DNA of 64,000 nt from Demequina sediminicola (lineage in GTDB: Bacteria > Actinomycetota > Actinomycetes > Actinomycetales > Demequinaceae), in contig NZ_BBRB01000001.1 of the NCBI RefSeq assembly GCF_000975055.1, positions 503,751 through 567,750 on the forward strand, given 5' to 3'. Positions 1 through 9,585 of this stretch are shown here, one piece after another (within the stretch, counting starts at the first letter, position 1; the number at the start of each line of letters is the position of its first letter). The translations under genes and the position numbers were made by a program. Below the pieces are notes generated by a model. It was not told the origin of the DNA and ran no database searches. It saw nothing but the letters and a program-made list of their open reading frames with translations.

Positions 1-126
1 GGGCGGAGATGCGGGGGCGGGGCGAGCGGGCTGAGGGCAGGCCAGGCATCCACAGACTGGCACCGGAATGCAGGATCCACCCCCGGATCGGCCCGATGGA
101 GAGCTCAGCAGTGCAACACTCAACGA

Positions 127-1065
127 GTGAACGCAACACTGTCCCGCTCCGGACTCGCCTTTGGCGCCAGCGCATACCTGGTGTGGGGAATGTTCCCCCT
201 GCTGATGGTCGCGTTAAAGCCCGCTGGAGCAATTGAAATCACTGCGCATCGTGCCATCTGGGCGCTCGTAGTGTGCCTCATCATCGTGGCGTTGATGGGC
301 GGCTGGGCGCGGCTGACATCGGTGCTCCGCAATCGTCGTACGGTGTTGGTACTCGCCCTCGCCGCGCTCTTTATCGGCATCAACTGGCTACTGTACGTCT
401 ACGCCACTGTCAACGATCAGGTCAATGCGGCAGCGCTGGGCTACTACATCAATCCGCTCATCACGGTCATGCTCGGCGTGGTGGTGCTTGGGGAGCGACT
501 CCGACGAGCCCAGTTGGTGGCCATCGGAATTGCAGTGGTGGCCGTGATCGTGATTAGCGTCGGGTTGGGTGAAGTGCCATGGCTGTCGCTGGCGCTCGCC
601 GGCTCGTTTGGGATGTACGGCTTGCTGAAGAAGCAGGTTGGCGCCTCAGTTGATGCGGTGACCGGGATGACCGTCGAGACTATGGTGCTTGCTCCCCTGG
701 CGCTGGTGGGATTGTGGTGGATCCACGCGGCAGGGCTGCAGACCTTTGGAGTCCGGGGCGAGCCTGGCTTGGGTGTGGGCCACGATTTGCTGCTGATGTC
801 GACAGGTATCTTCACCGCCGGTGCACTGATTCTGTTTGCTGCGGGCGCCCGGCGACTTCCGCTCTACGTGACGGGCCTTTTGCAGTACATCGCTCCGACG
901 CTCATGTTCATCCTGGCGGTATGGCACTTCGGAGAGCCGATGCCCGTCTCACGCTGGGTGGGCTTCGCTTTGGTGTGGGTGGCGCTGGTGGTGCTGACGG
1001 TCGATGGCTTGCGTTCACGTCCCCGGAAGGCCGATGCCCGGGTGCAGCCTGCCGAGCCGGTGTGA
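127..1065 (+). CDS. rarD: RarD-family EamA-type permease
   Basis: Predicted inner-membrane permease of the drug/metabolite transporter superfamily; the RarD subgroup has no firmly known substrate. The 312 residues are almost entirely hydrophobic and suit about ten membrane segments. The N-terminus carries the RarD hallmarks: YLVWGMFPLL near residue 20 and the EITAHRAIWA segment near residue 38. The GTG at 127 is used because the hydrophobic start begins directly after it and no upstream in-frame ATG exists. No clear Shine-Dalgarno is visible; an imperfect box AACACT lies 6 nt upstream. It stands alone and converges on a decayed lipoprotein gene 6 bp away. Family assignment is by motif and topology; the substrate is unknown. 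Confidence 0.85.
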   Translation: MNATLSRSGLAFGASAYLVWGMFPLLMVALKPAGAIEITAHRAIWALVVCLIIVALMGGWARLTSVLRNRRTVLVLALAALFIGINWLLYVYATVNDQVNAAALGYYINPLITVMLGVVVLGERLRRAQLVAIGIAVVAVIVISVGLGEVPWLSLALAGSFGMYGLLKKQVGASVDAVTGMTVETMVLAPLALVGLWWIHAAGLQTFGVRGEPGLGVGHDLLLMSTGIFTAGALILFAAGARRLPLYVTGLLQYIAPTLMFILAVWHFGEPMPVSRWVGFALVWVALVVLTVDGLRSRPRKADARVQPAEPV

Positions 1066-1071
1066 GTCGCG

Positions 1072-1839
1072 CTACTGCTCTAGGGATTCGCTGCGAGCCA
1101 CTAGAACATTAGGTCCGTCGTAGACCTGGAGCTCGACCTGATAGTCAGACGGAAGGTCTCCACCCACCATGTCCGCTAGGTCCGCTGCAGTCACGGTGGG
1201 TGTCGCTGTCGCCGCGACGTACATGCGGTGGCCCGACTCGTCCACCACCATCACGTACGGCTCCACAGGCGCGTCAAACTGCGCATCCACTTCATAGGTC
1301 ACCTCTGCCCCGCTACCGGTGCGCTCCACCCCAGCCGGGCCCTCCGGTGGCGCAATGTCCTCTTGCCCGACCACCTCGCCATGCCACCGCACCTCCACCC
1401 GGGTCGCGCTCGCTGTCGTGCCGTAGCGAATGACGTCCGCCTGGGTGATGTCACCCTCCATCTCAGCGGAACTTGGGCCAAGAGGCACTGCTCCTGCCAG
1501 CGGCAAGCCCTCGGAATCGACGAACGTGACGATGTAGGAATCTTCGTCGCTGAACCCTGTGTTGTGGACGACACCCCCGCTGGGCTCCGCGTGAGATCGC
1601 GTGCCCTCAAAGCGAATGTGCCCTCGTCCGGCTGCCCTTCTAGCGACGCATCAAGCTCCACGAAGATCAGACCGTAGTGGTGATCGTGCATCACATCACC
1701 AGCACCTGCACTCACCGTTCAGGGGTCCAGTTGCACAACCGGCCAACACCAGCAACGCGGCGGCAAGCGGCGCCCCGCGCGCAAGCGTTCCGCCACAGCT
1801 GACACGCCTCAATGCCTGGATGACGTCATATCGCGACAC
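1072..1839 (-). pseudogene. Frameshifted lipoprotein gene
   Basis: A minus-strand reading frame starts at a GTG at 1839 with an N-terminal segment ending in a clear lipobox (LLVLAGC). That frame hits stop codons at 1698-1696 and 1653-1651 but reopens as a convincing coding stretch (EDSYIVTFVDSEG and onward to 1072) in the same frame. The interval with stops is bridged by another frame that is open from 1715 and begins MSAGAGDVMHDHHYG. Two compensating frameshifts near 1700 and 1630 would give a secreted lipoprotein of about 250 residues. As it stands no full protein can be made. Either the gene is decaying or the sequence has two errors. No family was recognised. Confidence 0.6.
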
Positions 1840-1925
1840 TCTCCCACGCCCTATGCAACTCGTGCAATGCGCCGCTGAAGGAGCTCGCAGAACCGGCTGA
1901 GCATTGCGGCATCTGGTCGCCTGCT

Positions 1926-2456
1926 CTAGTCCTTGGCCGGGCGCTCCATGACCATGACCGGCACGATGTCTTTCCAGATCAACGACTCCCCCGTCGCGGT
2001 GAACCCGTGGCGCGCGTAGAACCTTAGGGCACGGTCGTTGTACGTCATGACCTCCAGACGGGCGGGCACCGCACCGGCCCACTCGTCGAAGACCCGCATG
2101 AGTCGCGACCCGAGGCCGCTGCCGTGGAGGTCTTTGCGGACGTAGATCGCTTCTAGCGAGACGTCCGCCTCCTGCCGCTCGCCGTGGAGGAACCCAACAA
2201 CCTCGCCTCCCAGGTGCACCACGCGGTAGAGGACGCGCGCGGGGTCTTCCTTCTGTTGCGCGAAGACGCCCTGACGGTGCTCCGTCCCCGAGGGCTCAGC
2301 GACGAAGGCCAGGTTGTGCATAATCCACTCAGCAGTGATGCCTCGCTCGATGTTGACGTGGGTGTCCAACCACGCCTGCAGGTGCACAGGTCCGACGGCG
2401 GCGGCATCGGCTGCAGTGGGGATGTCGATCGTGGGCCCGTCGCCAGGTTCGTTCAC
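1926..2456 (-). CDS. GNAT-family N-acetyltransferase
   Basis: Predicted acetyl-CoA-dependent N-acetyltransferase of 176 residues, substrate unknown. The acetyl-CoA pyrophosphate-binding loop is visible as LHGSGLGSRLM near residue 115, after a beta strand containing SLEAIYVRKD; the C-terminal AL.FYARHGFTATGE segment is the usual GNAT motif B region. The open frame extends upstream to 2672 but that part overlaps the preceding gene and is not GNAT-like. The GTG at 2456 is preferred because the conserved domain starts there and a TAGCGT box sits 7 nt upstream, the leaderless arrangement common in this window. It lies downstream of the respiratory operon behind a strong hairpin, so it is probably a separate unit. 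Confidence 0.85.
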   Translation of the reverse strand: MNEPGDGPTIDIPTAADAAAVGPVHLQAWLDTHVNIERGITAEWIMHNLAFVAEPSGTEHRQGVFAQQKEDPARVLYRVVHLGGEVVGFLHGERQEADVSLEAIYVRKDLHGSGLGSRLMRVFDEWAGAVPARLEVMTYNDRALRFYARHGFTATGESLIWKDIVPVMVMERPAKD

Positions 2457-2463
2457 TTTGCCC

Positions 2464-2469
2464 ACGCTA
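2464..2469 (-). promoter_or_regulatory. -10 box of GNAT gene (leaderless)
   Basis: TAGCGT on the minus strand, 7 nt before the GTG start at 2456, with no Shine-Dalgarno between. It lies next to the terminator-like hairpin at 2474-2527, so transcription would restart just after the respiratory operon ends. Confidence 0.45.
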
Positions 2470-2473
2470 CACC

Positions 2474-2527
2474 AGTGCCGCGGGCGCCCCTGTAGCTGTA
2501 CGGTCAGGGCGCGCGGGGCGCGGCACT
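2474..2527 (-). terminator. Hairpin at end of nuo operon
   Basis: A long inverted repeat with outer arms AGTGCCGCG (2474-2482) and CGCGGCACT (2519-2527) and an inner GC-rich stem (GCGCCCCTG against CAGGGCGC with one bulge). It lies 43 bp beyond the polyprenyl synthase stop codon and ahead of the GNAT start. No T-tract follows, as is common in high-GC actinobacteria. Termination is inferred. Confidence 0.55.
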
Positions 2528-2569
2528 CTCGCCGGGCAAGTCCAGCCAGGCGAAGGCCGGGAAACAAGG

Positions 2570-3565
2570 TTAGGCGGCGCGGGCGACGAGTGCCTCGGCG
2601 AACGAGTTGAGCGCATCCTTGACGGCGCCCGCAGGGAGCGAATCGATGGATTCGGACGCGCGCACTGCCCATTCACGAGCCTTCGCACTGGTCTCGTCGA
2701 CCACTGGGTGACTCGCAAGCCGGGTGACGACATCCGCGAGAACCTCGTCCGAGGACAGATCCCCATCAATGTCAGCGAGCAGTTGCTCGTCTTCAGCAGT
2801 GCCTCGGCCGTCCGCGATCCGCGCACGTAGGAGCAGCACCGGCATGGTGGGAACGCCCTCACGCAGGTCTGTTCCAGGAGTCTTACCTGTCTCATCTGCG
2901 CTGGATCGAACGTCGATTACGTCATCAGCCAACTGGAACGCCACTCCGGCAAGTTCGCCGTAGCGCGTCAGGCGCTCAACGACCTGGGGCTCACATCCGG
3001 CGAACAGTGCTCCGAAGCGCGCCGACGTACCGATCAGTGAGCCGGTCTTGTCGGCCAGCACTTGAATGTAGTGATCGACGGGGTCTTCACCCTCGCGAGG
3101 TCCCACGGTCTCGTGGAGTTGACCCAGGCACAGGCGTTCAAAGGTCTGTGCCTGAATGCGCACGGCCTCGGGCCCAAGGCCTGCCACCACACGCGATGCG
3201 CGTGCGAACAGCAAGTCGCCCGTCAGAATTGCGACAGAGTTGCCCCAGACCTCGTGGGCTGCTGGCGCACCTCTACGGGTGGGAGCGGAGTCCATGACGT
3301 CGTCGTGATACAGCGTTGCGAGGTGGGTGAGTTCCACCACGACGGCGGCCTCGACCACCTCGGGACGCAGGCCGTTGCCCAGCTGTGCGGTAAGCAGGGT
3401 AAGCATGGGCCGGAGCCGCTTGCCGCCAGCATTCACCAAGTGCTTGGACGTGGAGTCCGCAAGCGAATCAGCTTGGCCGACGGCGTCCCGCAACCGCTCC
3501 TCAACAAGGTCGAGGCGCGGGGTCAGAACAGCGTCAAGCTCTTCGCTATCCAGAGGAAGTTTCAT
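2570..3565 (-). CDS. Polyprenyl diphosphate synthase (menaquinone side chain)
   Basis: Trans-prenyltransferase that condenses isopentenyl diphosphate units into the long-chain diphosphate joined to DHNA in menaquinone synthesis. Both aspartate-rich metal-binding motifs are present: LYHDDVMD near residue 84 and FQLADDVIDV near residue 208, plus GGKRLRP near the N-terminus and KTPGTDLREG after the second motif. Length (331 residues) is normal for heptaprenyl/nonaprenyl synthases. The ATG at 3565 (MKLPLDSEEL) is chosen over the outer one at 3601, which would overlap nuoN by 32 bp. It starts 4 bp after the nuoN stop, so it is the last gene of the respiratory operon, which ties quinone supply to complex I. 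Chain length cannot be read from the sequence. Confidence 0.9.
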   Translation of the reverse strand: MKLPLDSEELDAVLTPRLDLVEERLRDAVGQADSLADSTSKHLVNAGGKRLRPMLTLLTAQLGNGLRPEVVEAAVVVELTHLATLYHDDVMDSAPTRRGAPAAHEVWGNSVAILTGDLLFARASRVVAGLGPEAVRIQAQTFERLCLGQLHETVGPREGEDPVDHYIQVLADKTGSLIGTSARFGALFAGCEPQVVERLTRYGELAGVAFQLADDVIDVRSSADETGKTPGTDLREGVPTMPVLLLRARIADGRGTAEDEQLLADIDGDLSSDEVLADVVTRLASHPVVDETSAKAREWAVRASESIDSLPAGAVKDALNSFAEALVARAA

Positions 3566-3569
3566 GTGA

Positions 3570-5150
3570 TCAGCTGCCGCTGACGAGGAACACAGCGGCA
3601 TCCTCCATCACGGTCAAGACACCCGCAGGCACGATGCCGAGAATCAGAGTTGCCGCGGCGGTCACGTAGATCACTGTGCGGGACAGCGGCTCCTGCTCGA
3701 CAACGACCGTGTCCTCTGCGCCCTCGGGGATGTCCGTGAAGAACATCAGCACGATGAGGCGCACGTAGAAGAACGCGGCAACGGCCGATGCGATGACGGC
3801 GATGAGAACGAGGGGCCATCCGCCACCGGCTACAGCAGCGGAGAAGACCTCGAACTTACCGATGAATCCTGCGGTCAGCGGGATACCGGCGAACGACAGC
3901 AGGAACAAAGCCATTGCAGTCGCTAGCGCAGGTGAGCGCTTGGCAAGGCCAGCCCACTGTCCGAGACGCACCGCTTCAGCCCCGGCGCCGCCTTCAGCGC
4001 TACGCTCGCGCACCTGCGTGATGATGGCGAACGCTCCGATGGTGGCGAGGCCATAGGTCAGCAGGTAGAACGGCAGTGCGGAGATGGCTTGCTGTTCGAG
4101 CCCGGCGAAGGCCACGAGGATGAATCCAGCGTGAGCGACTGCCGAGTAGGCCAGCATGCGCTTGATATCGGTCTGGACAAGCGCCAGCACGGTGCCGACT
4201 GCCATCGACACGATCGCGACGGCCCAGAACATCCATGACAGTTCCCACTCGAGGGGGGCGAACGCAAGATACATCACACGTACGAGTGCCGCAGTGGCCG
4301 CCGCCTTGGTCGCAGCGCCCATGAAGGCTGTGACTGGGGTAGGTGAGCCCTGGTAGACGTCGGGAACCCACGAGTGGAATGGTGCGGCACCGATCTTGAA
4401 CATGAGTCCCACGAGCACCATGACGGCACCAGTGAGCAGGATTCCGTCCTTGTCACCGATGACGTTGACGGCGATACCGATCGATGCCATATCCGTCTGG
4501 GTGGTCGCGCCGTAAATGAGTGCGGCACCGAAGAGGTAGAACGCGGAGGAGAAGGCTCCCAGAAGGAAGTACTTCAGCGCGGCTTCCTGTGAGAGGAGCC
4601 TGCGACGGCGTGCAAGCGCCACCAGGATGTAGAGCGGTAGCGAGAACAGTTCCAGCGCGACGAACAGGAAGATCAGGTCCGTGATGCAGGTGAACAGCAT
4701 CATGCCACCTACGGCGAACAGTGCCAGCGGGAACACCTCGGTGACTTTGAGTCCCGCACGGCGTGCGAGTTTCTCTTCCACCGAGCCCGGCGGCACGGAA
4801 CCCAGAGCAGTGAAGGACTCCTCCCCTGCGCTGGTGCGCGAGGCGAACAGCAGTACGCTCAGGAAGCCGAAAATCACCAGCATCAGTTGCCATACGAGCG
4901 ACTGCCCGTCGACGGTGATCTTGGTAGCCATGACTTCTGTTCCTGCGGAACCGTCGAGCGCCATCCACTGGGCGACGATGGCCACGCCGGCAACGATGAG
5001 CGCGGCACCGCTGAGCCACAGTTGCGTCACTCTACGCAGGTGGGGGCTCTTGACGAAGGACTCGACGAGCACGCCAACAGCAGCGGCTCCCAGGACGATC
5101 ATGATGGGCAACAGTGGTGCCCATGCGATCTCGGGGGTCACGAAGTTCAC
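3570..5150 (-). CDS. nuoN: NADH-quinone oxidoreductase subunit N
   Basis: One of the three antiporter-like proton-pumping subunits in the membrane arm of complex I. The 526 residues form about 14 hydrophobic segments. The Mrp/NuoN-type proton channel signature is seen around residues 230-270 (LVGLMFKIGAAPFHSWVPDV, with the buried lysine). It overlaps nuoM by 4 bp (stop/start ATGA type) and is followed 4 bp later by the polyprenyl synthase, showing translational coupling. Length is slightly above the Escherichia coli subunit, as is usual in actinobacteria. Confidence 0.97.
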   Translation of the reverse strand: MNFVTPEIAWAPLLPIMIVLGAAAVGVLVESFVKSPHLRRVTQLWLSGAALIVAGVAIVAQWMALDGSAGTEVMATKITVDGQSLVWQLMLVIFGFLSVLLFASRTSAGEESFTALGSVPPGSVEEKLARRAGLKVTEVFPLALFAVGGMMLFTCITDLIFLFVALELFSLPLYILVALARRRRLLSQEAALKYFLLGAFSSAFYLFGAALIYGATTQTDMASIGIAVNVIGDKDGILLTGAVMVLVGLMFKIGAAPFHSWVPDVYQGSPTPVTAFMGAATKAAATAALVRVMYLAFAPLEWELSWMFWAVAIVSMAVGTVLALVQTDIKRMLAYSAVAHAGFILVAFAGLEQQAISALPFYLLTYGLATIGAFAIITQVRERSAEGGAGAEAVRLGQWAGLAKRSPALATAMALFLLSFAGIPLTAGFIGKFEVFSAAVAGGGWPLVLIAVIASAVAAFFYVRLIVLMFFTDIPEGAEDTVVVEQEPLSRTVIYVTAAATLILGIVPAGVLTVMEDAAVFLVSGS

Positions 5151-6640
5151 GCGTTCGCCTCCTCGATGGTGACGTGCGCCACTGTGTCAGCAGCTGGTTG
5201 TCGCACGTAGTCAATGGCTAGACCCGGAACGAATCCGAGGATGAGCATGGCAACGATCAGCGGCCAGACGACCAACTTCTCTCGCAATGTCATCTCTCGA
5301 GTCTTCTCACTGCCAGGCAGCGTGGGTCCGGTGAAGACCTTCTTGTAAGTCAGCAGGATGTACAGCGCGGCCAGCACCACAGAAATCGCGGAAACGATCA
5401 CAGCGGCCTTGGCCACAGGGTAGGCGCCGACGAACACCATGATTTCGGAGACGAAGGGCGACAGACCTGGCAGCGCGGCTGCGGACATACCGACGATGAG
5501 GAACGATCCTGCGAACACGGGGATGACCTTCTGGAGGCCGCCGTAGTCGGCGAGGTCCGCGCTGCCCGTGCGTTCGATCAGGAAGCCCACGAGGAAGAAC
5601 AGCGCCGCCGTGGAGAGTCCGTGATTGAACATGTAGAGCGCAGCACCCTCGACGGAGGTCTGCTGGAAGGCAAAGATACCGAGGATCATCACACCGAAGT
5701 GGCTGACGGAGGTGAAGGCCACGAGGCGCATCATGTTCTTCTGCCCGATGGCCAAGAGAGCTCCGTAGATGACCGAGATCACGGCGAGGACGATGATGAC
5801 CGGCGCGGCCCACTGCGATGCGTTGGGGAACATCACGAGACACAGCGCCAGCATGCCGAACGTACCGATCTTGTCCAGGACCGCGACCAAGAGCGCGGTG
5901 GTGCCTGGGCGTGCTTCTTCGGCGACGGTGGGCAGCCACGTGTGCAGCGGCACCATGGGCGCCTTGATCGCAAAGGCGATGAAGAAGCCGAGGAACAGCA
6001 GACGCTCGGTGGTGGCAGACATCTCGAGACCGGTGAGGTTGTCGATCAGGAATCCCTGGTCTCCTCCGGGGCCCACAAAGTACAGCGCGACGACGGCGAC
6101 CAGCATGATGAGTCCACCGACAAGCGAGTACAGCAGGAACTTCACTGCGGCGTAGCGGCGCTGTGCGCCACCGAAGCCACCGATCAGGAAGTACAACGGC
6201 ACGAGCATCGCCTCAAAGAGGACGTAGAACAAGAAGACGTCGCGGGCGGCGAAGATGCCGATCATGAATGCCTGGCTCAGCAGGATCAATGCCAGGTAGT
6301 GGCGGCGGCGGTTCTCGTCTTTTTCCTCGCGCCAGCCAGCCATGATGGCCAGGGGTACCAAGATGACGGCAAGTGCGATCATCAGAAGCCCGATGCCGTT
6401 GACGCCTACGGCCCAGGAGGCGCCGATCTGGGGAATCCACGAGGTGGTCTGCTCGAACTGGAAGGCGCCGGCATCGGCCTTATCGAACTGTGCCGCCATG
6501 GCGACGAACAGCACGGCCACCAGCAGCGTGACGCCCAGTGCGATTTCGCGGGCCTTGCCGCGTGCTCCTTGTGGGAGTGCCCACAGCAGGGCTGCGCCCA
6601 CTGCAGGTACGGCGATGAGAACTGTCAGGAAGGGGAACAC
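5147..6640 (-). CDS. nuoM: NADH-quinone oxidoreductase subunit M
   Basis: Second antiporter-like proton-pumping subunit of complex I (497 residues, about 14 membrane segments). Characteristic stretches are FYVLFEAMLVPLYFLIG near residue 140, with the conserved glutamate of the proton path, and FAIKAPMVPLHTWLP near residue 230, with the conserved lysine. It begins 3 bp after the nuoL stop and overlaps nuoN by 4 bp. No unusual feature was seen. Confidence 0.97.
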   Translation of the reverse strand: MFPFLTVLIAVPAVGAALLWALPQGARGKAREIALGVTLLVAVLFVAMAAQFDKADAGAFQFEQTTSWIPQIGASWAVGVNGIGLLMIALAVILVPLAIMAGWREEKDENRRRHYLALILLSQAFMIGIFAARDVFLFYVLFEAMLVPLYFLIGGFGGAQRRYAAVKFLLYSLVGGLIMLVAVVALYFVGPGGDQGFLIDNLTGLEMSATTERLLFLGFFIAFAIKAPMVPLHTWLPTVAEEARPGTTALLVAVLDKIGTFGMLALCLVMFPNASQWAAPVIIVLAVISVIYGALLAIGQKNMMRLVAFTSVSHFGVMILGIFAFQQTSVEGAALYMFNHGLSTAALFFLVGFLIERTGSADLADYGGLQKVIPVFAGSFLIVGMSAAALPGLSPFVSEIMVFVGAYPVAKAAVIVSAISVVLAALYILLTYKKVFTGPTLPGSEKTREMTLREKLVVWPLIVAMLILGFVPGLAIDYVRQPAADTVAHVTIEEANA

Positions 6641-6643
6641 GGT

Positions 6644-8524
6644 TTACATACCCCCCAGCACGATGACAAGTGCAATCAAGACGACTCCTACGAGCATGGT
6701 CAGGGCGTAGGAACGCACCTGGCCAGTTTGAAGCTTGCGGGACGATTCGCCCAGGCGAGCCCAACCGCGAGCTTGCTTGTTGACGGCGCCATCGACAATT
6801 GCCGCGTCTCCGTACACAAGCGTGCGGGTGAGGTGCTGGCCGGGACGCTGGAACACAGCGCGGTTGACCGAGTCCTGGAAGAAGTCGTTGCGCGCTGCGA
6901 TGGTGACGAGCGAGCCTGCGGGTGCTTCCTCGGGGACGTCGGCGCGCCCGTACTTCATCCAGGCGATGACGGTGCCCACGAGCACCAAAGCCAAAGTAAG
7001 GCCGATGATCACGGGGATCGCAATCACGGGGTCGTGGTGTTCGGCGTGTCCGGTGACTGGCTCCAGGAAGTGCGCGAAGCGGTCGCCGGTGGCGAGGAAC
7101 AGACCGAGGAACGCCGAGCCGACAGCCAGGATCATCATCGGAATGGTCATCAGGAGTGAGGACTCGTGCGGGTGCGCGTCGTCAGTCCAACGGGCCTTGC
7201 CGTGGAACGTCATGAAGAACAGACGCGACATGTAGAACGCGGTCAGGCCTGCACCCACCAGTGCGGCTCCACCGAGAACCCATGGCTGCCATCCGTCGCC
7301 CACAAATGCGGCTTCGATGATTTTGTCCTTGGACCAGTAGCCGGAGAACGGCGGGATGCCGAGAATTGCGAGCCACCCCAGACCGAAGGTCACCCAGGTG
7401 ATGACCATGACACCACGCAACGCACCGAAGCGTCGCATGTTGACCTGGTCGTTCATGGCGTGCATGACGGATCCGGCCCCGAGGAACATGCCGGCCTTGA
7501 AGAAGCCGTGGGTCACGAGGTGGAAGATCGCGAAGGCGTAACCGATGGGGCCCAGGCCCGCGGCCAACATCATGTAACCGATCTGGGACATCGTGGAGGC
7601 GGCGAGCGCCTTCTTGATGTCGTCCTTGGCCATACCGATGAACGCACCGAGCAGCAGGGTGATGGCACCGACGACGGCGACCACCAGTTGCGCATTGGGC
7701 GCACCGTTGAAGATCGGTGCGGAACGCACGATGAGGTAGACACCGGCGGTCACCATGGTGGCGGCGTGGATCAGTGCGGATACTGGCGTGGGGCCAGCCA
7801 TCGCGTCTCCGAGCCACGATTGCAGTGGGAACTGTGCCGACTTACCGCAGGCGGCAAGCAGCAGAGCCAGGCCGATGGCGGTGAGGGTGGCCGTGGATGC
7901 TTCCGGGGCCTCAGCAAAGACCGTGGTGAAGTCGAGTGCACCGAAGGCGGCGAACATCATTCCCATCGCGATGATGAGGCCGATGTCACCGATGCGGTTC
8001 ACTACGAATGCCTTGTTGGCTGCGGTGGCGTATTCGTTCTTCTGGTTCCAGAAGCCGATCAGCAGGTACGAGGCAAGGCCCACACCTTCCCAACCGAAGA
8101 ACAGCAACAGGTACGAGTCTGCGAGCACCAGCAGCAGCATGGCTGCGATGAACAGGTTGAGGTATGCGAAGAAGCGTCGGCGTGCGGGATCGTGCTCCAT
8201 GTACGCCACGGAGTAGATGTGGATGAGCGTTCCGACGAAGGTGATGAGCATCACGAACGTGATGGACAGCGGGTCCACAAGCAGACCGACGTCAACACTC
8301 AACTCGGAGCCGGGAATGAACTCCCACAGCGTCAGCGTCGTGCCGGGGTGGGCTCCACCTTCGGAAATCATCTCCATCAGCGCGCCAGCGCCAATCAAGA
8401 AGGCCGCCGAGGAGGCGATGACGCCTACCCAGTGACCCCACGCATCTGCCCTGCGGCCGGCCAGCAGCAAGATTGCTGCGCTGGCCAGCGGAATGGCGAT
8501 GGCGAGCCAGATCAGTGACTGCAT
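6644..8524 (-). CDS. nuoL: NADH-quinone oxidoreductase subunit L
   Basis: Largest membrane subunit of complex I, the distal proton pump, ending in the long lateral helix that runs along the membrane arm. The 626 residues include [19 protein letters not shown] near residue 145 and [20 protein letters not shown] near residue 230, both diagnostic for NuoL. The C-terminal 150 residues are less conserved and end in one hydrophobic segment, consistent with the lateral helix. It sits 3 bp from nuoK and 3 bp from nuoM. Confidence 0.97.
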   Translation of the reverse strand: MQSLIWLAIAIPLASAAILLLAGRRADAWGHWVGVIASSAAFLIGAGALMEMISEGGAHPGTTLTLWEFIPGSELSVDVGLLVDPLSITFVMLITFVGTLIHIYSVAYMEHDPARRRFFAYLNLFIAAMLLLVLADSYLLLFFGWEGVGLASYLLIGFWNQKNEYATAANKAFVVNRIGDIGLIIAMGMMFAAFGALDFTTVFAEAPEASTATLTAIGLALLLAACGKSAQFPLQSWLGDAMAGPTPVSALIHAATMVTAGVYLIVRSAPIFNGAPNAQLVVAVVGAITLLLGAFIGMAKDDIKKALAASTMSQIGYMMLAAGLGPIGYAFAIFHLVTHGFFKAGMFLGAGSVMHAMNDQVNMRRFGALRGVMVITWVTFGLGWLAILGIPPFSGYWSKDKIIEAAFVGDGWQPWVLGGAALVGAGLTAFYMSRLFFMTFHGKARWTDDAHPHESSLLMTIPMMILAVGSAFLGLFLATGDRFAHFLEPVTGHAEHHDPVIAIPVIIGLTLALVLVGTVIAWMKYGRADVPEEAPAGSLVTIAARNDFFQDSVNRAVFQRPGQHLTRTLVYGDAAIVDGAVNKQARGWARLGESSRKLQTGQVRSYALTMLVGVVLIALVIVLGGM

Positions 8525-8527
8525 TCC

Positions 8528-8827
8528 CTACCCCTTCAGCTCGGCGGGTTCGTCGAGCGAGATGGTCTGACGTGCGCGGAACACGGTGATGATGATCGCC
8601 AGCCCCACAACAACTTCAGCGGCCGCGACCACCATGACGAAGAACGCCATGATTTGTCCGTCCAGGTGCCCGTAAATCTTGGAGAACGCCACCAACGCAA
8701 GGTTGGCTGCGTTGAGCATGAGTTCCACACCCATGAAGGCGACGATCGCGTTGCGGCGCAGCAAGACTGCCGCGGAGCCGATCGAGAAGAGGATCGCCGC
8801 AAGGATGACGTAGTTCATCGGGTTCAT
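8528..8827 (-). CDS. nuoK: NADH-quinone oxidoreductase subunit K
   Basis: Small membrane subunit of complex I (99 residues, three transmembrane helices). The helix-2 segment [18 protein letters not shown] holds the conserved glutamate used in proton transfer, and a second acidic residue lies in the [14 protein letters not shown] helix. The start at 8827 overlaps the nuoJ stop by 4 bp (ATGA). A second methionine three codons on is a possible alternative start, but the overlap pattern favours the first. Confidence 0.96.
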   Translation of the reverse strand: MNPMNYVILAAILFSIGSAAVLLRRNAIVAFMGVELMLNAANLALVAFSKIYGHLDGQIMAFFVMVVAAAEVVVGLAIIITVFRARQTISLDEPAELKG

Positions 8828-9585
8828 TTGTCGTCACCGTCCTTGGATTCTGCGACATTGCCCGGATGCCCTGGATCCTCCAGTTGCGCGCGGAACTCTG
8901 CTCCGTCTTGCGTCTGGCTGCGGATCTTAAGGACACGCGACACCGAGTGCTCGATGGGCTTGCCCTCGGGGTCGAGTGCGGGAATGTCGAGCGCGTTGTG
9001 ACGGGCGTAGACACCGGGCATCGGCTTGTTGACCGGGTCTGCGCCGGCAAGGACGCGAGCCTTGGCCACATCGACCTGAGCACGACGTGGCTTGAGACGC
9101 GGCACATGGGTCAGAACCAGTGCGCCAACTGCGGAGGTAATGAGCAGGAAGCCCAGCACTTCCATGACGAGCACATAGTCCTCGAACAGTTGGATGGCGA
9201 TCGGGTATGGGTCACCGACGGGGCCTTCGTTGCGGGGTTGCACAGTGACTTTGCCGATGACCGCGATCAGCAGGATCGCGAGGCCGATGGATCCCGCGAA
9301 CGCGATCCACTTCTGTCCCTTGATGGTTTCCTTGAGGTCCTCGGTGCTGTCCACACCGACGAGCATCAGCACGAAGAGGAACATCATCATGACCGCACCG
9401 GTGTAGACGACGATCTGCACGACGCCCAGGAATGGGGCGCCGAGCCCCACATAGGCGGCTGCGAGACCGACCATCACGGTGACGATGGACATGGCGATGT
9501 GCACGGGACGCTTCGCAAACAGCAGGCTCAGTGACGGAATCACCGTCATCACAGCCACGATCCAGAACAACACCTCGTTAACCAC
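8824..9585 (-). CDS. nuoJ: NADH-quinone oxidoreductase subunit J
   Basis: Membrane subunit J of complex I (253 residues) with five predicted helices in the first two thirds; the conserved [20 protein letters not shown] region near residue 50 is the pi-bulge helix TM3. The outer ATG at 9642 is rejected: its extension is arginine- and proline-rich and lies inside nuoI. GTG at 9585 places the hydrophobic N-terminus correctly and gives an 8 bp overlap with nuoI (GTGGTTAA). The C-terminal 85 residues are polar and charged, a cytoplasmic tail that is longer than in E. coli but usual in actinobacteria. Confidence 0.95.
   Translation of the reverse strand: MVNEVLFWIVAVMTVIPSLSLLFAKRPVHIAMSIVTVMVGLAAAYVGLGAPFLGVVQIVVYTGAVMMMFLFVLMLVGVDSTEDLKETIKGQKWIAFAGSIGLAILLIAVIGKVTVQPRNEGPVGDPYPIAIQLFEDYVLVMEVLGFLLITSAVGALVLTHVPRLKPRRAQVDVAKARVLAGADPVNKPMPGVYARHNALDIPALDPEGKPIEHSVSRVLKIRSQTQDGAEFRAQLEDPGHPGNVAESKDGDDK

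Noticed and set aside
5621-7159. 512-codon plus-strand open frame, Asp/Glu/His-rich
   Set aside because: It lies opposite nuoM and nuoL, has shadow-like composition (repeats of His, Asp, Gln) and no ribosome-binding site; high-GC genes often leave long open antisense frames.
7166-8518. 450-codon plus-strand open frame
   Set aside because: Antisense to nuoL with the same biased composition; no domain and no translation signal.
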